In this document: positions 1 through 6,892 of the stretch, in pieces
How positions within the stretch are numbered: position 1 is the stretch's first letter
How the letters are laid out: each line of letters starts with the position of its first letter
Assembly (NCBI GenBank): GCA_025924755.1
Contig: JAICHT010000052.1
Coordinates: forward strand, 1 to 15,216
Source: Chitinophagaceae bacterium
GTDB taxonomy: Bacteria; Bacteroidota; Bacteroidia; Chitinophagales; Chitinophagaceae
DNA length: 15,216 nucleotides
Direction of reading: 5' to 3'
Made by a program: the position numbers and the translations under genes
Notes under the pieces: generated by a model
Told to the model about the DNA's origin: nothing
Seen by the model: only the letters and a program-made list of their open reading frames with translations
Database searches by the model: none

Positions 1-10
1 AAAAGTCATC

Positions 11-376
11 ATGAGTAATTACAAACAATTGAATGCATGGAATATAGCTATGAGTTTAGTTACTGCAGTATATAAACTAACACAGAAATATCCTAAGGAA
101 GAACTATATGGATTAACTTCTCCAACAAGGCGTGCTGTTGTTTCTATTCCGGCAAATATTGCTGAGGGCATCGGAAGAAATTATAAAAAAGACACTATCC
201 AACTTCTTCATATAGCAAGAGGTTCGCTTTATGAATTAGAAACCCTATTGACAATTGCTTTAAACGTTAGTATTATATTAAACGATGATTTATAATCCGT
301 ACTTCCAAAATGGGAAAAATCTATTCAAACATTAAGCGGTTTAATTAATTATTACGAAAAATCGAATTTAAAATAA
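11..376 (+). pseudogene. S23-type four-helix-bundle protein, interrupted by an in-frame stop
   Basis: The reading frame opens with ATG at 11 and gives 94 residues with family hallmarks: an early LNAW, YGLTSPTRRAVVSIPANIAEG at about residues 33-53, and IARGSLYELETLL at about 68-80. These match the four-helix-bundle family related to the 23S rRNA intervening-sequence protein. A TAA at 293-295 stops the frame, yet the same frame continues without a break to a second TAA at 374-376 and encodes a plausible last helix (SVLPKWEKSIQTLSGLINYY). The whole would be about 121 residues, the usual family length. I therefore read it as one gene with a nonsense change (for example CAA to TAA) or a sequencing error. 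The first 94 residues may still be made. The family's function is poorly known; members are often found as small inserts between conserved genes. Family identity is fairly sure, the broken state likely. Confidence 0.75.
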
Positions 377-379
377 CGG

Positions 380-407
380 TCAACTACCAACAAAGAGCGA
401 TCAACGA
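380..407 (+). repeat. Degenerate heptamer run (TCAACNA-like)
   Basis: Just after the broken four-helix-bundle gene, the bases fall into seven-base steps: TCAACTA (380-386), CCAACAA (387-393), AGAGCGA (394-400) and TCAACGA (401-407). Three of the four units share a YCAAC core. From memory, similar TCAACTA-type heptamer runs sit beside S23-type genes in other Bacteroidota, so this may be the scar or border of a small insert. The run is short and imperfect. Confidence 0.35.
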
Positions 408-415
408 TACTAAAA

Positions 416-1288
416 ATGCTTACCACAGCCGAAATATTAAAAAAAGTACGGGAACTGGAAATAAAAAGTAAAAAGCTTACCAGTAATATATTTACCGGCG
501 AGTATCACAGTGCTTTCAAGGGTAAGGGCATGTCGTTTAGAGAGGTGCGGGAATATTATGCAGGCGATGATATCCGGTTTATAGACTGGAATGTGTCGGC
601 ACGTTTCGGTCATCCGTTTAGCAAAGTATTTGAAGAAGAGCGGGACCTGACTGTTATGTTGTTAATTGATATCAGTGCCAGTTCGCTATTTGGCACTACC
701 GGCGCCCGAAAGCGGGATATGGCCACCGAAATTGCGGCCGTGCTTGCATTTTCGGCGGTGAATAACGGTGATAAAGTAGGTGCTATTCTTTACAGCAATA
801 AAATTGAAAGGTATATTCCGCCTAAAAAAGGAAAGCAGCATGCCTTATTTATTGTAAGAGAGATGTTGTCGGTTTCTTCGCAAAATAAGGCTACCGCGTT
901 AAATGTAGCGTTGCGGTATTTTAATAATATTGCCCGCAAAAAAAGCATTGCCTTTATATTGAGTGATTTTATTGATGCCAACTACCAGGATGCTTTACGC
1001 GTAGCATCAGATAAACACGATTTGATTGGTATTAAGTTGTACGATAAAATGGATATGCATCTGCCCGATGTAGGAATGCTGCGGGTAAGCGACGCGGAAA
1101 CCGGCGCACAGCAATGGATAGATACCGGCAGCAGCTTTGTACGGTATGAATATGAAAAAGAATTTTTTAAAATAACCGATTACAGCAATACCATATTTAA
1201 AAAGGCGGGTGCCAGTTTGCTGCACATCCGTACCGACGAGGATTATGTAAAAGTGTTGCAGCGGTTTTTTATCAGCAGAAATAAATGA
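416..1288 (+). CDS. DUF58 domain protein (Bat operon, VWA-like)
   Basis: A 290-residue soluble protein of the DUF58 family, which usually works with a MoxR AAA+ ATPase and VWA-domain Bat proteins in envelope or stress functions. The DUF58 signature is clear: GEYHSAFKGKGMSFREVREY at about 28-47, then DDIRFIDWNVSAR at about 51-63. A VWA-like fold follows, with a DxSxS-type metal site at D85-S87-S89 (IDISAS) and a second acidic strand end, ILSDF, near 181-185. Length is normal. The ATG at 416 is the first start after the heptamer run, and no clear ribosome-binding site is seen. The stop overlaps the next start by four bases (ATGA), suggesting translational coupling. A moxR gene would be expected upstream, outside the window. 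Confidence 0.92.
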   Translation: MLTTAEILKKVRELEIKSKKLTSNIFTGEYHSAFKGKGMSFREVREYYAGDDIRFIDWNVSARFGHPFSKVFEEERDLTVMLLIDISASSLFGTTGARKRDMATEIAAVLAFSAVNNGDKVGAILYSNKIERYIPPKKGKQHALFIVREMLSVSSQNKATALNVALRYFNNIARKKSIAFILSDFIDANYQDALRVASDKHDLIGIKLYDKMDMHLPDVGMLRVSDAETGAQQWIDTGSSFVRYEYEKEFFKITDYSNTIFKKAGASLLHIRTDEDYVKVLQRFFISRNK

Positions 1289-2160
1289 AGATCCGTATTT
1301 ATGTAATATCGCTTTTTTTAATTGCCAGCAGTATTGCTTTCTCGCAAAGCGCTGATGTATTTGCCAAAGCCGATAAGCAAAAAATATTAATAGGCGAGCC
1401 ATTGGATTTAAACATTCAGGTAACGGCATTAAAGTCCGACACCTTTCACTGGTTTGTAGTGGATACCATACCGCACTTTGAAATCCTGTCCCGCTCGAAA
1501 GTAGATTCGGTAATTACAGGCAACTATATAAAATTGCAGCAAACGCTTACGCTTACCAGTTGGGATTCTGGCAGGTGGCAATTGCCGGTTTTTCATTTGC
1601 CTTCCTCAATAAGTCATACTAAAAAGATATACGTCAATGTAAGCTTTACACCTTTTGATACCACGCAGGATTATCATGATATCAAAGACATTATTGATAC
1701 AGCAAAACCGGAGCGTACCACCTGGTATTGGTATGTTATTGGTGCCGTATTGTTGCTCATTCTTTTCCTGGTTCTTTTCCCGAAAAACAAGAAAAAGCCG
1801 GCTGCTGAAAAGGTTTCGGATGAAGGAGCATATAAGGAAGCGATGCAGCAATTGACCAAGCTTAAAAAACAATATCAAAATAGTGCGGAAATAAAACTTT
1901 TTTATACAGACCTGGTCTCTATTTTCAGAACCTATGTGTACAGGAAAAGCGGTATTCAATCTTTTTCAAAAACAACGGATGACCTGGCACAGCAACTTAA
2001 AACGCTGCGTTTAAAAAAAGAAGATTATACCAGCCTGGTACAAGCCTTACAGCTAAGTGATTTTGTAAAATTTGCCCGGTTTCAACCACAGCCCGCAGAT
2101 AATGAAACTGCTTTCGAGTCAATAAAAAATAGTATTGATAAAATTGAGGATATAAAATGA
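1285..2160 (+). CDS. BatD-like membrane-anchored periplasmic protein
   Basis: A 291-residue protein with an N-terminal signal peptide (hydrophobic residues 4-19, likely cleavage after AFS at about 20). A beta-rich periplasmic segment follows (about 25-125), in the manner of the N-terminal part of BatD ('QKILIGEPLDLNIQV'). One transmembrane helix lies at about 147-165 (WYWYVIGAVLLLILFLVLF). The cytoplasmic tail is basic and helical (about 166-291). In Bacteroidota, short proteins of this shape sit between the DUF58 and VWA genes of the aerotolerance operon. No catalytic motif is visible. The gene overlaps both neighbours by four bases (ATGA at each end), so the three are very probably co-translated. 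The family name is an inference from shape and position; this is not a full-length BatD. Confidence 0.7.
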   Translation: MKIRIYVISLFLIASSIAFSQSADVFAKADKQKILIGEPLDLNIQVTALKSDTFHWFVVDTIPHFEILSRSKVDSVITGNYIKLQQTLTLTSWDSGRWQLPVFHLPSSISHTKKIYVNVSFTPFDTTQDYHDIKDIIDTAKPERTTWYWYVIGAVLLLILFLVLFPKNKKKPAAEKVSDEGAYKEAMQQLTKLKKQYQNSAEIKLFYTDLVSIFRTYVYRKSGIQSFSKTTDDLAQQLKTLRLKKEDYTSLVQALQLSDFVKFARFQPQPADNETAFESIKNSIDKIEDIK

Positions 2161-3170
2161 TGTTGTACGATTGGCTTCAACAGATAGAATTTGCAAACAG
2201 CTGGCTATTGCCTTTTCTGCTGATGCTGCCTGTATTTGCGTGGATGCATTTTAAAAGCCTTGGAGCGATGCAAGCTAATTTTACAGTTAGTACGGCTGCT
2301 TCTTTTAAAGTAGCTACCTGGAAGAATAAACTGGTGTACCTGCCGTTCTGGCTGCGGTTGCTGGCTATAGGATGTTTAATACTGGCGTTGGCCCGTCCTC
2401 AAATCCGTAATCAGCAAACCCAAAATAAAGGCGAAGGAATTGCTATAGTACTTTGTATAGATGTTAGCGGCAGCATGCTTTCCTCCGACTTTTACCCTAC
2501 GCGGCTGGAAGTAGCTAAAGAGGTTGCTGCCAATTTTGTACAGTCACGCCCGGTAGACCAGATAGGACTGGTAATTTTTTCAGGCGAAAGCTATACGCAG
2601 TTTCCAATATCCACCGATCATGAAAGCCTGCTGGAACAAATAAAAGGATTAAAAAGCGGTATGCTGGAAGACGGCACGGTGATAGGAGAAGGGCTGGCTA
2701 CATCGGTGGACCGCTTATCCAGAAGCAAATTAAAAAGTAAAGTGGTGGTATTGCTTACCGATGGAAAAGAAGAAGCACCGGACAACCGGCTGATAGATCC
2801 ATATACGGCATTGGAAATTGCTAAAGCCAAAAAAGTAAAAGTATACACTATTGGTATGGGCTCGGCGGATGCAGTGCCGGTAAGCGAGATGAAAAACAGG
2901 AAAGCCACTATCAATGCCAATACTGCTTTTATTGATGAAGATTTATTAAAGCGTATTGCATCCCAAACGGGCGGCGAATATTTTAGAGCAAAAGATAAAG
3001 AAGGATTGCAGGATATTTACCGGCAAATTGACCGGCTCGAAAAATCGAAAGTAGAGGTGGTTTCCCACACAAGGTTTCAGGAAGAGTTTATCTATTTTAT
3101 GGCCGCCTGCCTGTTCTTTCTGATACTGGAAATGATTTTGAAATACACATTAATCCGTACTTTTCCATAA
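2157..3170 (+). CDS. batA: BatA-type VWA domain membrane protein
   Basis: A 337-residue inner-membrane protein with N-terminal hydrophobic segments (about 16-31 and 61-79), a von Willebrand A domain (about 95-290) and a C-terminal helix (about 311-328). The MIDAS metal site is complete: D102-S104-S106 (DVSGS), T174 (EDGTVIGEGL) and D202 (LLTDG). This is the BatA layout. Bat proteins are linked to aerotolerance and envelope stress in Bacteroidota, probably as partners of a MoxR ATPase. The start is ATG at 2157, overlapping the previous stop; a second ATG follows at once at 2160. The stop TAA shares its last base with the rsgA start (TAATG). No BatB, BatC or full BatD gene follows, so the operon is shorter than in many relatives. 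BatB cannot be fully excluded as the name, but the order favours BatA. Confidence 0.88.
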   Translation: MMLYDWLQQIEFANSWLLPFLLMLPVFAWMHFKSLGAMQANFTVSTAASFKVATWKNKLVYLPFWLRLLAIGCLILALARPQIRNQQTQNKGEGIAIVLCIDVSGSMLSSDFYPTRLEVAKEVAANFVQSRPVDQIGLVIFSGESYTQFPISTDHESLLEQIKGLKSGMLEDGTVIGEGLATSVDRLSRSKLKSKVVVLLTDGKEEAPDNRLIDPYTALEIAKAKKVKVYTIGMGSADAVPVSEMKNRKATINANTAFIDEDLLKRIASQTGGEYFRAKDKEGLQDIYRQIDRLEKSKVEVVSHTRFQEEFIYFMAACLFFLILEMILKYTLIRTFP

Positions 3171-4099
3171 TGGCGCAGGGAATTGTTTATCGGTCCACCG
3201 GAAGCTGGTATATAGTAAAAGATGAAAGCGGCCGGATATGGAATGCCCGTATAAAAGGCATTTTTAAACTAGAGGAGATTACCTCTACCAATCCCATTGC
3301 CGTAGGCGATAAAGTAGACTTTGAACTGGAAGATATCAAAGAACAGTCGGCTGTAATTACAAAGATTTACGACCGTCATAATTATATCAACCGCCAGTCG
3401 CCGCGGCATACGCATCAGCACCATATCATAGCAGCTAATCTTGACCAATCGCTTCTAATTGCCACTATTAAAGAGCCGCGTACCTCGCAGGGTTTTATAG
3501 ACCGGTTTTTGGTAGCCTGCGAAATGTATCATGTTCCGGCAGTAGTTGTTTTTAATAAATATGATTTATATAAAGCCAAAGAGCAACAGAAATTTGAAGA
3601 ATGGAGAGAAATTTATGGCGCTATTGGCTACCGGGTTTTGCCTATGAGCCTGAAGACCCAAACGGGGATTGAAGAAATAAAAGAGTATTTAAAAGATAAG
3701 ACATCACTCATTAGCGGCCATAGCGGTGTGGGCAAATCATCTTTTATTAATGCAGTAATTCCGGATGCGCTGATCCGTACAAAAGACGTAAGCGGCTGGA
3801 GCGGTAAAGGAATGCATACTACTACGTTCGCCGAAATGTACGACCTGCCTTTTGGCGGAAAGATAATTGATACGCCCGGTATGCGGGAATTTGGATTGGT
3901 AGATGTGGAACGCCAGGAACTTTCGGGCTATTTCCCGGAAATGCGGGAACGGTTAAACAACTGCCAGTTTAATAATTGTCTTCACATTAATGAACCGGGC
4001 TGCGCTATAAAAGATGCGGTGGTGCATGGCGAAATACACGAAGACCGATATGTGAGCTATTATAACATATTGGAAAGTATTCAGGAGCGTAGCTGGTAA
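3170..4099 (+). CDS. rsgA: Ribosome small-subunit-dependent GTPase RsgA
   Basis: A 309-residue circularly permuted GTPase that acts late in 30S subunit assembly. Order of parts: an N-terminal OB-fold (about 1-70), then G4 NKYD (129-132), G1 P-loop GHSGVGKSS (183-191), the G2 threonines HTTT (216-219) and G3 DTPG (234-237). The G4-before-G1 order is the hallmark of the family. A C-terminal zinc-binding knuckle uses C265, C270, H272 and C278. All key residues are present and the length is normal. The start ATG overlaps the batA stop by one base (TAATG), so translation is probably coupled to batA although the functions are unrelated. No T-rich terminator follows on this strand. Confidence 0.97.
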   Translation: MAQGIVYRSTGSWYIVKDESGRIWNARIKGIFKLEEITSTNPIAVGDKVDFELEDIKEQSAVITKIYDRHNYINRQSPRHTHQHHIIAANLDQSLLIATIKEPRTSQGFIDRFLVACEMYHVPAVVVFNKYDLYKAKEQQKFEEWREIYGAIGYRVLPMSLKTQTGIEEIKEYLKDKTSLISGHSGVGKSSFINAVIPDALIRTKDVSGWSGKGMHTTTFAEMYDLPFGGKIIDTPGMREFGLVDVERQELSGYFPEMRERLNNCQFNNCLHINEPGCAIKDAVVHGEIHEDRYVSYYNILESIQERSW

Positions 4100-4117
4100 T
4101 GGCTTTGACGTAATAGC

Positions 4118-4145
4118 AAAAAAAATGTTTGTGATGACACAAACA
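4118..4145 (-). terminator. Rho-independent terminator of the minus-strand block
   Basis: On the minus strand an 8-bp perfect stem (TGTTTGTG / CACAAACA, 4126-4145) with a four-base loop is followed directly by eight T residues (4125-4118). It lies about 28 bases past the stop of the 110-residue gene at 4173, the right place to end the minus-strand block. The stem is A/T-rich. On the plus strand there is no T-run after the hairpin, so it should act in one direction only. Confidence 0.75.
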
Positions 4146-4172
4146 CAATCAGAAATTTATTGATATTGAAAG

Positions 4173-4505
4173 CTATACTGTGATATGTTTCATATCAATG
4201 CTCATAAGTTTGCCCTCCAGCACATGCGCCAGTTCTACCACTGCTGCATTTTCTTTTTTACGGGCATCGCCAGTGCGGGAAGGATACACAGAAACACCGT
4301 TGTAGATACTATAATATAAGGTCAGCCGGTGGGGGCCAAATAAAAAGTCCCAACTGATCGCATCAAAGTTGTCTTCCTTGTTGGTAAAGGCAATTTCGAA
4401 ATTGTTTTTTAATATATCAGCAATCAGGTAAAAGCGCTTCAAACTGCCATCCTCGTCTATTACGGCTTCTGTATAACCTAAAGCTGTTCGTAGGGTTAGG
4501 CTCAT
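4173..4505 (-). CDS. Conserved-looking protein of unknown function, 110 aa
   Basis: I do not recognise this family. With the ATG at 4505 the product is 110 residues, starting MSLTLRTALGYTEAVIDEDG. It is soluble and mixed alpha/beta with no signal peptide, membrane helix or metal-binding cluster. The middle is rich in aromatic residues (ISWDFLFGPHRLTLYYSIYNGVSVYP, given here as a description of about residues 50-75), and a final helix (ENAAVVELAHVLEGKLMSID) follows. The frame is open further upstream to a GTG at 4553, only 10 bases past the lipoprotein stop. That would add 16 residues (beginning QRKNCLGC after the start), and I prefer the ATG because the extension looks less protein-like. It is the last gene of the minus-strand run and is followed by a clear terminator. 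Base and codon use resemble the neighbours, so I treat it as a real gene. Confidence 0.75.
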   Translation of the reverse strand: MSLTLRTALGYTEAVIDEDGSLKRFYLIADILKNNFEIAFTNKEDNFDAISWDFLFGPHRLTLYYSIYNGVSVYPSRTGDARKKENAAVVELAHVLEGKLMSIDMKHITV

Positions 4506-4563
4506 ATAATACGGTTTATAAGTAAGACAACCCAGGCAATTTTTTCGCTGCACCGCAGGGCTA

Positions 4564-4731
4564 TCAGGCTTTAAATTTCCTGGCTTTGGGCACTTTACTG
4601 CCGTCCAACAGCTTTTCAGCGCCTACATTTTTACCATTACTGGGGCAGCCATATTTGGCTTTAAAAATACTGCATGAACTTAAAACCCAGGTAAGACACG
4701 ATGCGAGTACTATCAGGCGAATGTGTTTCAA
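4564..4731 (-). CDS. Small lipoprotein, 55 aa, TTG start
   Basis: A short minus-strand frame starting with TTG at 4731 encodes 55 residues. It begins MKHIRLIVLASCLTWVLSSC: a basic N-terminus, a hydrophobic stretch and a lipobox LSSC with the lipid-accepting Cys at position 20, typical of Bacteroidota lipoproteins. The mature part is about 35 residues, highly basic, with one further Cys at 29 and many Gly/Lys (KYGCPSNGKNVG at about 26-37, then a KxPKARKFKA-like tail). No ATG or GTG exists in frame between the upstream stop near 4789 and the TTG, so TTG is the only usual start giving a full signal peptide. It sits between the gamma-carbonic anhydrase stop (4780) and the 110-residue gene, in the same direction, probably in one transcript. 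Function unknown. Confidence comes from the sound lipoprotein signal and codon pattern. Confidence 0.72.
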   Translation of the reverse strand: MKHIRLIVLASCLTWVLSSCSIFKAKYGCPSNGKNVGAEKLLDGSKVPKARKFKA

Positions 4732-4779
4732 GGGAGGTTGCTTTTGGTTTGATAACGGTAAATTTAATTCAAAATTGTT

Positions 4780-5316
4780 TCATTTGCTAGTGGCCTCATT
4801 CACTTCATCAAACCAGCGGGCATAGCCTACGTAGTTATTAGCAATGCGGTTGATCTCGCCTTCTACTTTTTCCGGCTCTATGTCTTTTACTTTTTTGGCC
4901 GGCACACCTGCATAGATGGCATTGCCATCGCATACCGCTCCCTGCAGTATTACGGCACCTGCCGCTATAATAGTATTGCTGTGCACTATAGCATTATCCA
5001 TTACAATAGCACCCATGCCTATCAGCACATTATCGTGCACTTTGCAGCCGTGTACAACCGCATTATGACCAATGGATACATTATTGCCAATGATGGTTTT
5101 AGTGCGTTTAAATGTGCAATGCAGCACTGCGCCGTCCTGCACATTTACTTTATCACCCATGCGAATGGAATTTACATCTCCCCGGATCACTGCGTTAAAC
5201 CATATGCTGCATTCATCACCCATAATTACATCGCCTATGATGGTGGCATTGGGCGCTATAAAACAATCGTTGCCCCATTTTGGAGCTATTTTCTCTACTG
5301 GTAATATTAAAGCCAT
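4780..5316 (-). CDS. Gamma-carbonic anhydrase family protein
   Basis: A 178-residue left-handed beta-helix protein of the gamma-carbonic anhydrase/YrdA type, built from hexapeptide repeats from about residue 18 to 140. The three zinc-binding histidines of the family are in place: H66 (AVLHCT), H84 and H89 (SIGHNAVVHGC). The conserved IRGD (44-47) and NVQDGAVLH (58-66) motifs are intact, as is a C-terminal helix after the AGVPAKKVKDI turn. Such proteins form trimers with metal sites at subunit interfaces and hydrate CO2, or in some cases act on other small substrates; which applies cannot be told from sequence. Start ATG at 5316. The small lipoprotein gene follows 48 bases downstream in the same direction. 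Confidence 0.93.
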   Translation of the reverse strand: MALILPVEKIAPKWGNDCFIAPNATIIGDVIMGDECSIWFNAVIRGDVNSIRMGDKVNVQDGAVLHCTFKRTKTIIGNNVSIGHNAVVHGCKVHDNVLIGMGAIVMDNAIVHSNTIIAAGAVILQGAVCDGNAIYAGVPAKKVKDIEPEKVEGEINRIANNYVGYARWFDEVNEATSK

Positions 5317-5346
5317 ATGCTTAAGATTATAAGTTGTTTACGTGTT

Positions 5347-5490
5347 TTAATTGGCAGCTTCAAAGGGTGTAATGATAGCGGCGTAGCCATCTTTGTACCA
5401 GGCTCCGCTTTTGTTGAGTCGCTCTCTTATACTGCATATTACCAAGCAGCTTATTGCTGCAGCAATAAGCCTAAGTGTTATTTTTCCTAT
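5347..5490 (-). other. Protein-like small ORF without an ATG start (possible gene or remnant)
   Basis: Between yihY and the gamma-carbonic anhydrase gene, a minus-strand frame is open from a stop near 5502 down to TAA at 5347. It encodes a hydrophobic stretch (LRLIAAAISCLVICSI) followed by RERLNKSGAWYKDGYAAIITPF and a short end. The second half looks like real protein and uses codons like those of the neighbours. There is no ATG or GTG; possible starts are TTG at 5445 (32 residues) or an unusual ATA at 5490 or 5481. The hydrophobic part is partly dictated by a perfect palindrome at 5449-5470, which weakens the case. It could be a tiny membrane peptide, a decayed gene end or chance. I do not recognise it. 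Confidence 0.22.
5449..5470. repeat. Perfect 22-bp palindrome directly after yihY
   Basis: Two 11-base arms, GCTTATTGCTG and its exact complement, meet without a spacer, starting at the base next to the yihY stop codon (5471-5473). As RNA it could fold into a hairpin with about nine pairs and a TGCA loop. No T-run follows on either strand, so it is not a classic terminator. It may protect the 3' end, act as a processing site or bind a dimeric protein. Confidence 0.6.
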
Positions 5491-6475
5491 CGTCCTTTTT
5501 TACCGTTTCATCTGAGTCTTCAACCGTCTGTTCTTTTACTTTTTCTTCTTTTTGCTGTAAAGAAATTTTCCCTTCTTCCACCTCTACCTGCCTTATCCAT
5601 ACTGCATATTGATTGGGATGAATCCGGTGCCCGTAGCTACAGGCAAAGGCTTTGGTAAATTCGGCACCAAAGTAAAGGATCACCGACGAATAATATACCC
5701 ATAGTAAAATAACTACAAAGGAACCGGCAGTGCCATAGGTGCTGCCTACTTTTGTACTGCCTATATAAAAAGTAATGGCAAACTTTCCGATCATAAACAA
5801 AAAGGCGGTATACATGGCCCCTACAAAAACCTCTTTCCATTTTATTTTTGCATCAGGCAGCATCCGGAAAATGATAGCAAAAAGCGATGTGGTTACAGCA
5901 AAAGTGAGTATCAGGTTGAATATATATACAAAAATTACGGCCAGGTGCGGAAACATATGCTGAAGATGCGTCATAAACCCTTCAATCAGCGCATTAATAA
6001 CCAGCGATACCAGCAATAAAAAACCCATAGTTACAATAACGGAAAAGGATAAAAGGCGGGTGAGCAGCAATTTTACAAACCCCGCGCCGGGCTTGGTTTT
6101 CAGCCCCCATATCATATTAATGGAATCCTGGATTTCTGCAAACATAGTAGTAGCGCCTACTACTAAAGTAACGATGCCTACCGTAGCTGCCAGCTTACTT
6201 TTACCACTTAAGGATGCACTCCGGATAATGTCCTGAATCTGCAAGGCTGCAGCGCCACCCACAAAACCCCTGATTTGCCCATATATGCTGCCTTCCACGG
6301 CTTCCTTTCCCCAAAAGATATTGCAGAGAAAAATGATAACAATAATCATGGGACCCAAAGAAAACACGGTGTAATATGCCAGCGAAGCACTAAGCTTTAG
6401 TATTTTATCCTCTATAAAGCCAGAAGATGCATCTTTTAGCAGTTTCCAGACACCTTTGAAGGTTATTTTTTTCAT
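5471..6475 (-). CDS. YihY/BrkB family inner-membrane protein
   Basis: A 334-residue integral membrane protein of the YihY/virulence factor BrkB family (once wrongly called RNase BN). Typical features: an N-terminal amphipathic part, KLSASLAYYTVFSLGPMIIV at about 27-46 (the family's 'aa.aYy...slfPll' region), the MIWGLK motif at 121-126, and four or five further membrane segments (about 138-165, 178-205, 218-236, 248-275). GSTYGTAGSFVVILLWVYYS at about 244-263 matches the conserved 'yGs...v..lllWly.s..ilL.GAE' block, which ends in GAEF (270-273). The tail from about 296 is highly charged (many K/E/D) and cytoplasmic. Start ATG at 6475, preceded by an AGGAA that could serve as a weak ribosome-binding site. 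The precise function of the family is unknown; transport has been suggested. Confidence 0.93.
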   Translation of the reverse strand: MKKITFKGVWKLLKDASSGFIEDKILKLSASLAYYTVFSLGPMIIVIIFLCNIFWGKEAVEGSIYGQIRGFVGGAAALQIQDIIRSASLSGKSKLAATVGIVTLVVGATTMFAEIQDSINMIWGLKTKPGAGFVKLLLTRLLSFSVIVTMGFLLLVSLVINALIEGFMTHLQHMFPHLAVIFVYIFNLILTFAVTTSLFAIIFRMLPDAKIKWKEVFVGAMYTAFLFMIGKFAITFYIGSTKVGSTYGTAGSFVVILLWVYYSSVILYFGAEFTKAFACSYGHRIHPNQYAVWIRQVEVEEGKISLQQKEEKVKEQTVEDSDETVKKDDRKNNT

Positions 6476-6565
6476 TTCCTGATTTTGTGTACGTTATGCA
6501 AAAGCCACCAGGCTTATATAGAATGGGAAGCACGACATGTATCTTACACGCTTCTCCAGCAACTT

Positions 6566-6892
6566 TTATTGCAATTTTTCGTTTTGCTGATGCCGTTCTG
6601 CGTCTCTTACACTTTTCTTTTCAAAGTTCTTTTGCAGGGCTTCTGTCAAATCTACTCCGGTTTGGTTGGCGATGCATATAACTACCCATAGCACATCAGC
6701 CAGTTCATCGCCCAGGTCTTGGTCTTTTTCTCCCAGTTTAAACGATTGATCGCCATAGCGGCGGCTCATAATGCGGGCTACTTCGCCTACTTCTTCTGTT
6801 AAGATACTCATATTGGTGAGCTCGCTAAAATACCGGACGCCTGTAGTCTTTATCCATTCATCTACCTGTTGTTGTGCTTCCTGCAGTGTCAT
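6566..6892 (-). CDS. MazG-like nucleotide pyrophosphohydrolase
   Basis: A 108-residue single-domain, all-alpha NTP pyrophosphatase of the MazG superfamily (YpjD type). These enzymes hydrolyse NTPs or dNTPs to the monophosphate and pyrophosphate. The metal-binding signature is present: E33-E34-xx-E37 (EEVGE), then E63-xx-D66 (DELADVLW), the EExxE...ExxD pattern. A short charged C-terminus follows. The length fits the single-domain family rather than the tandem MazG of E. coli. The start ATG at 6892 overlaps the stop of the hemoglobin gene by four bases (ATGA), suggesting translational coupling. Whether it cleans up damaged nucleotides or serves another role cannot be told. Confidence 0.93.
   Translation of the reverse strand: MTLQEAQQQVDEWIKTTGVRYFSELTNMSILTEEVGEVARIMSRRYGDQSFKLGEKDQDLGDELADVLWVVICIANQTGVDLTEALQKNFEKKSVRDAERHQQNEKLQ

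Noticed and set aside
1007..1429. 140-codon minus-strand frame across the DUF58/BatD-like junction
   Set aside because: Antisense to two well-supported overlapping genes; no protein-like features.
4586..4825. Plus-strand 79-codon frame
   Set aside because: It lies opposite the TTG-start lipoprotein and the end of the carbonic anhydrase gene. Its translation has no protein-like pattern, and the minus strand explains the region better.
6502..6515. Small hairpin AAGCC-ACCA-GGCTT upstream of yihY
   Set aside because: Only a five-pair stem with no T-run; too weak to call a terminator or a regulatory site.
6485..6691. Two plus-strand frames over the gap between the yihY and MazG-like genes
   Set aside because: Both run into the antisense of the MazG-like gene and have no recognisable motif; their codon pattern follows from the coding strand.
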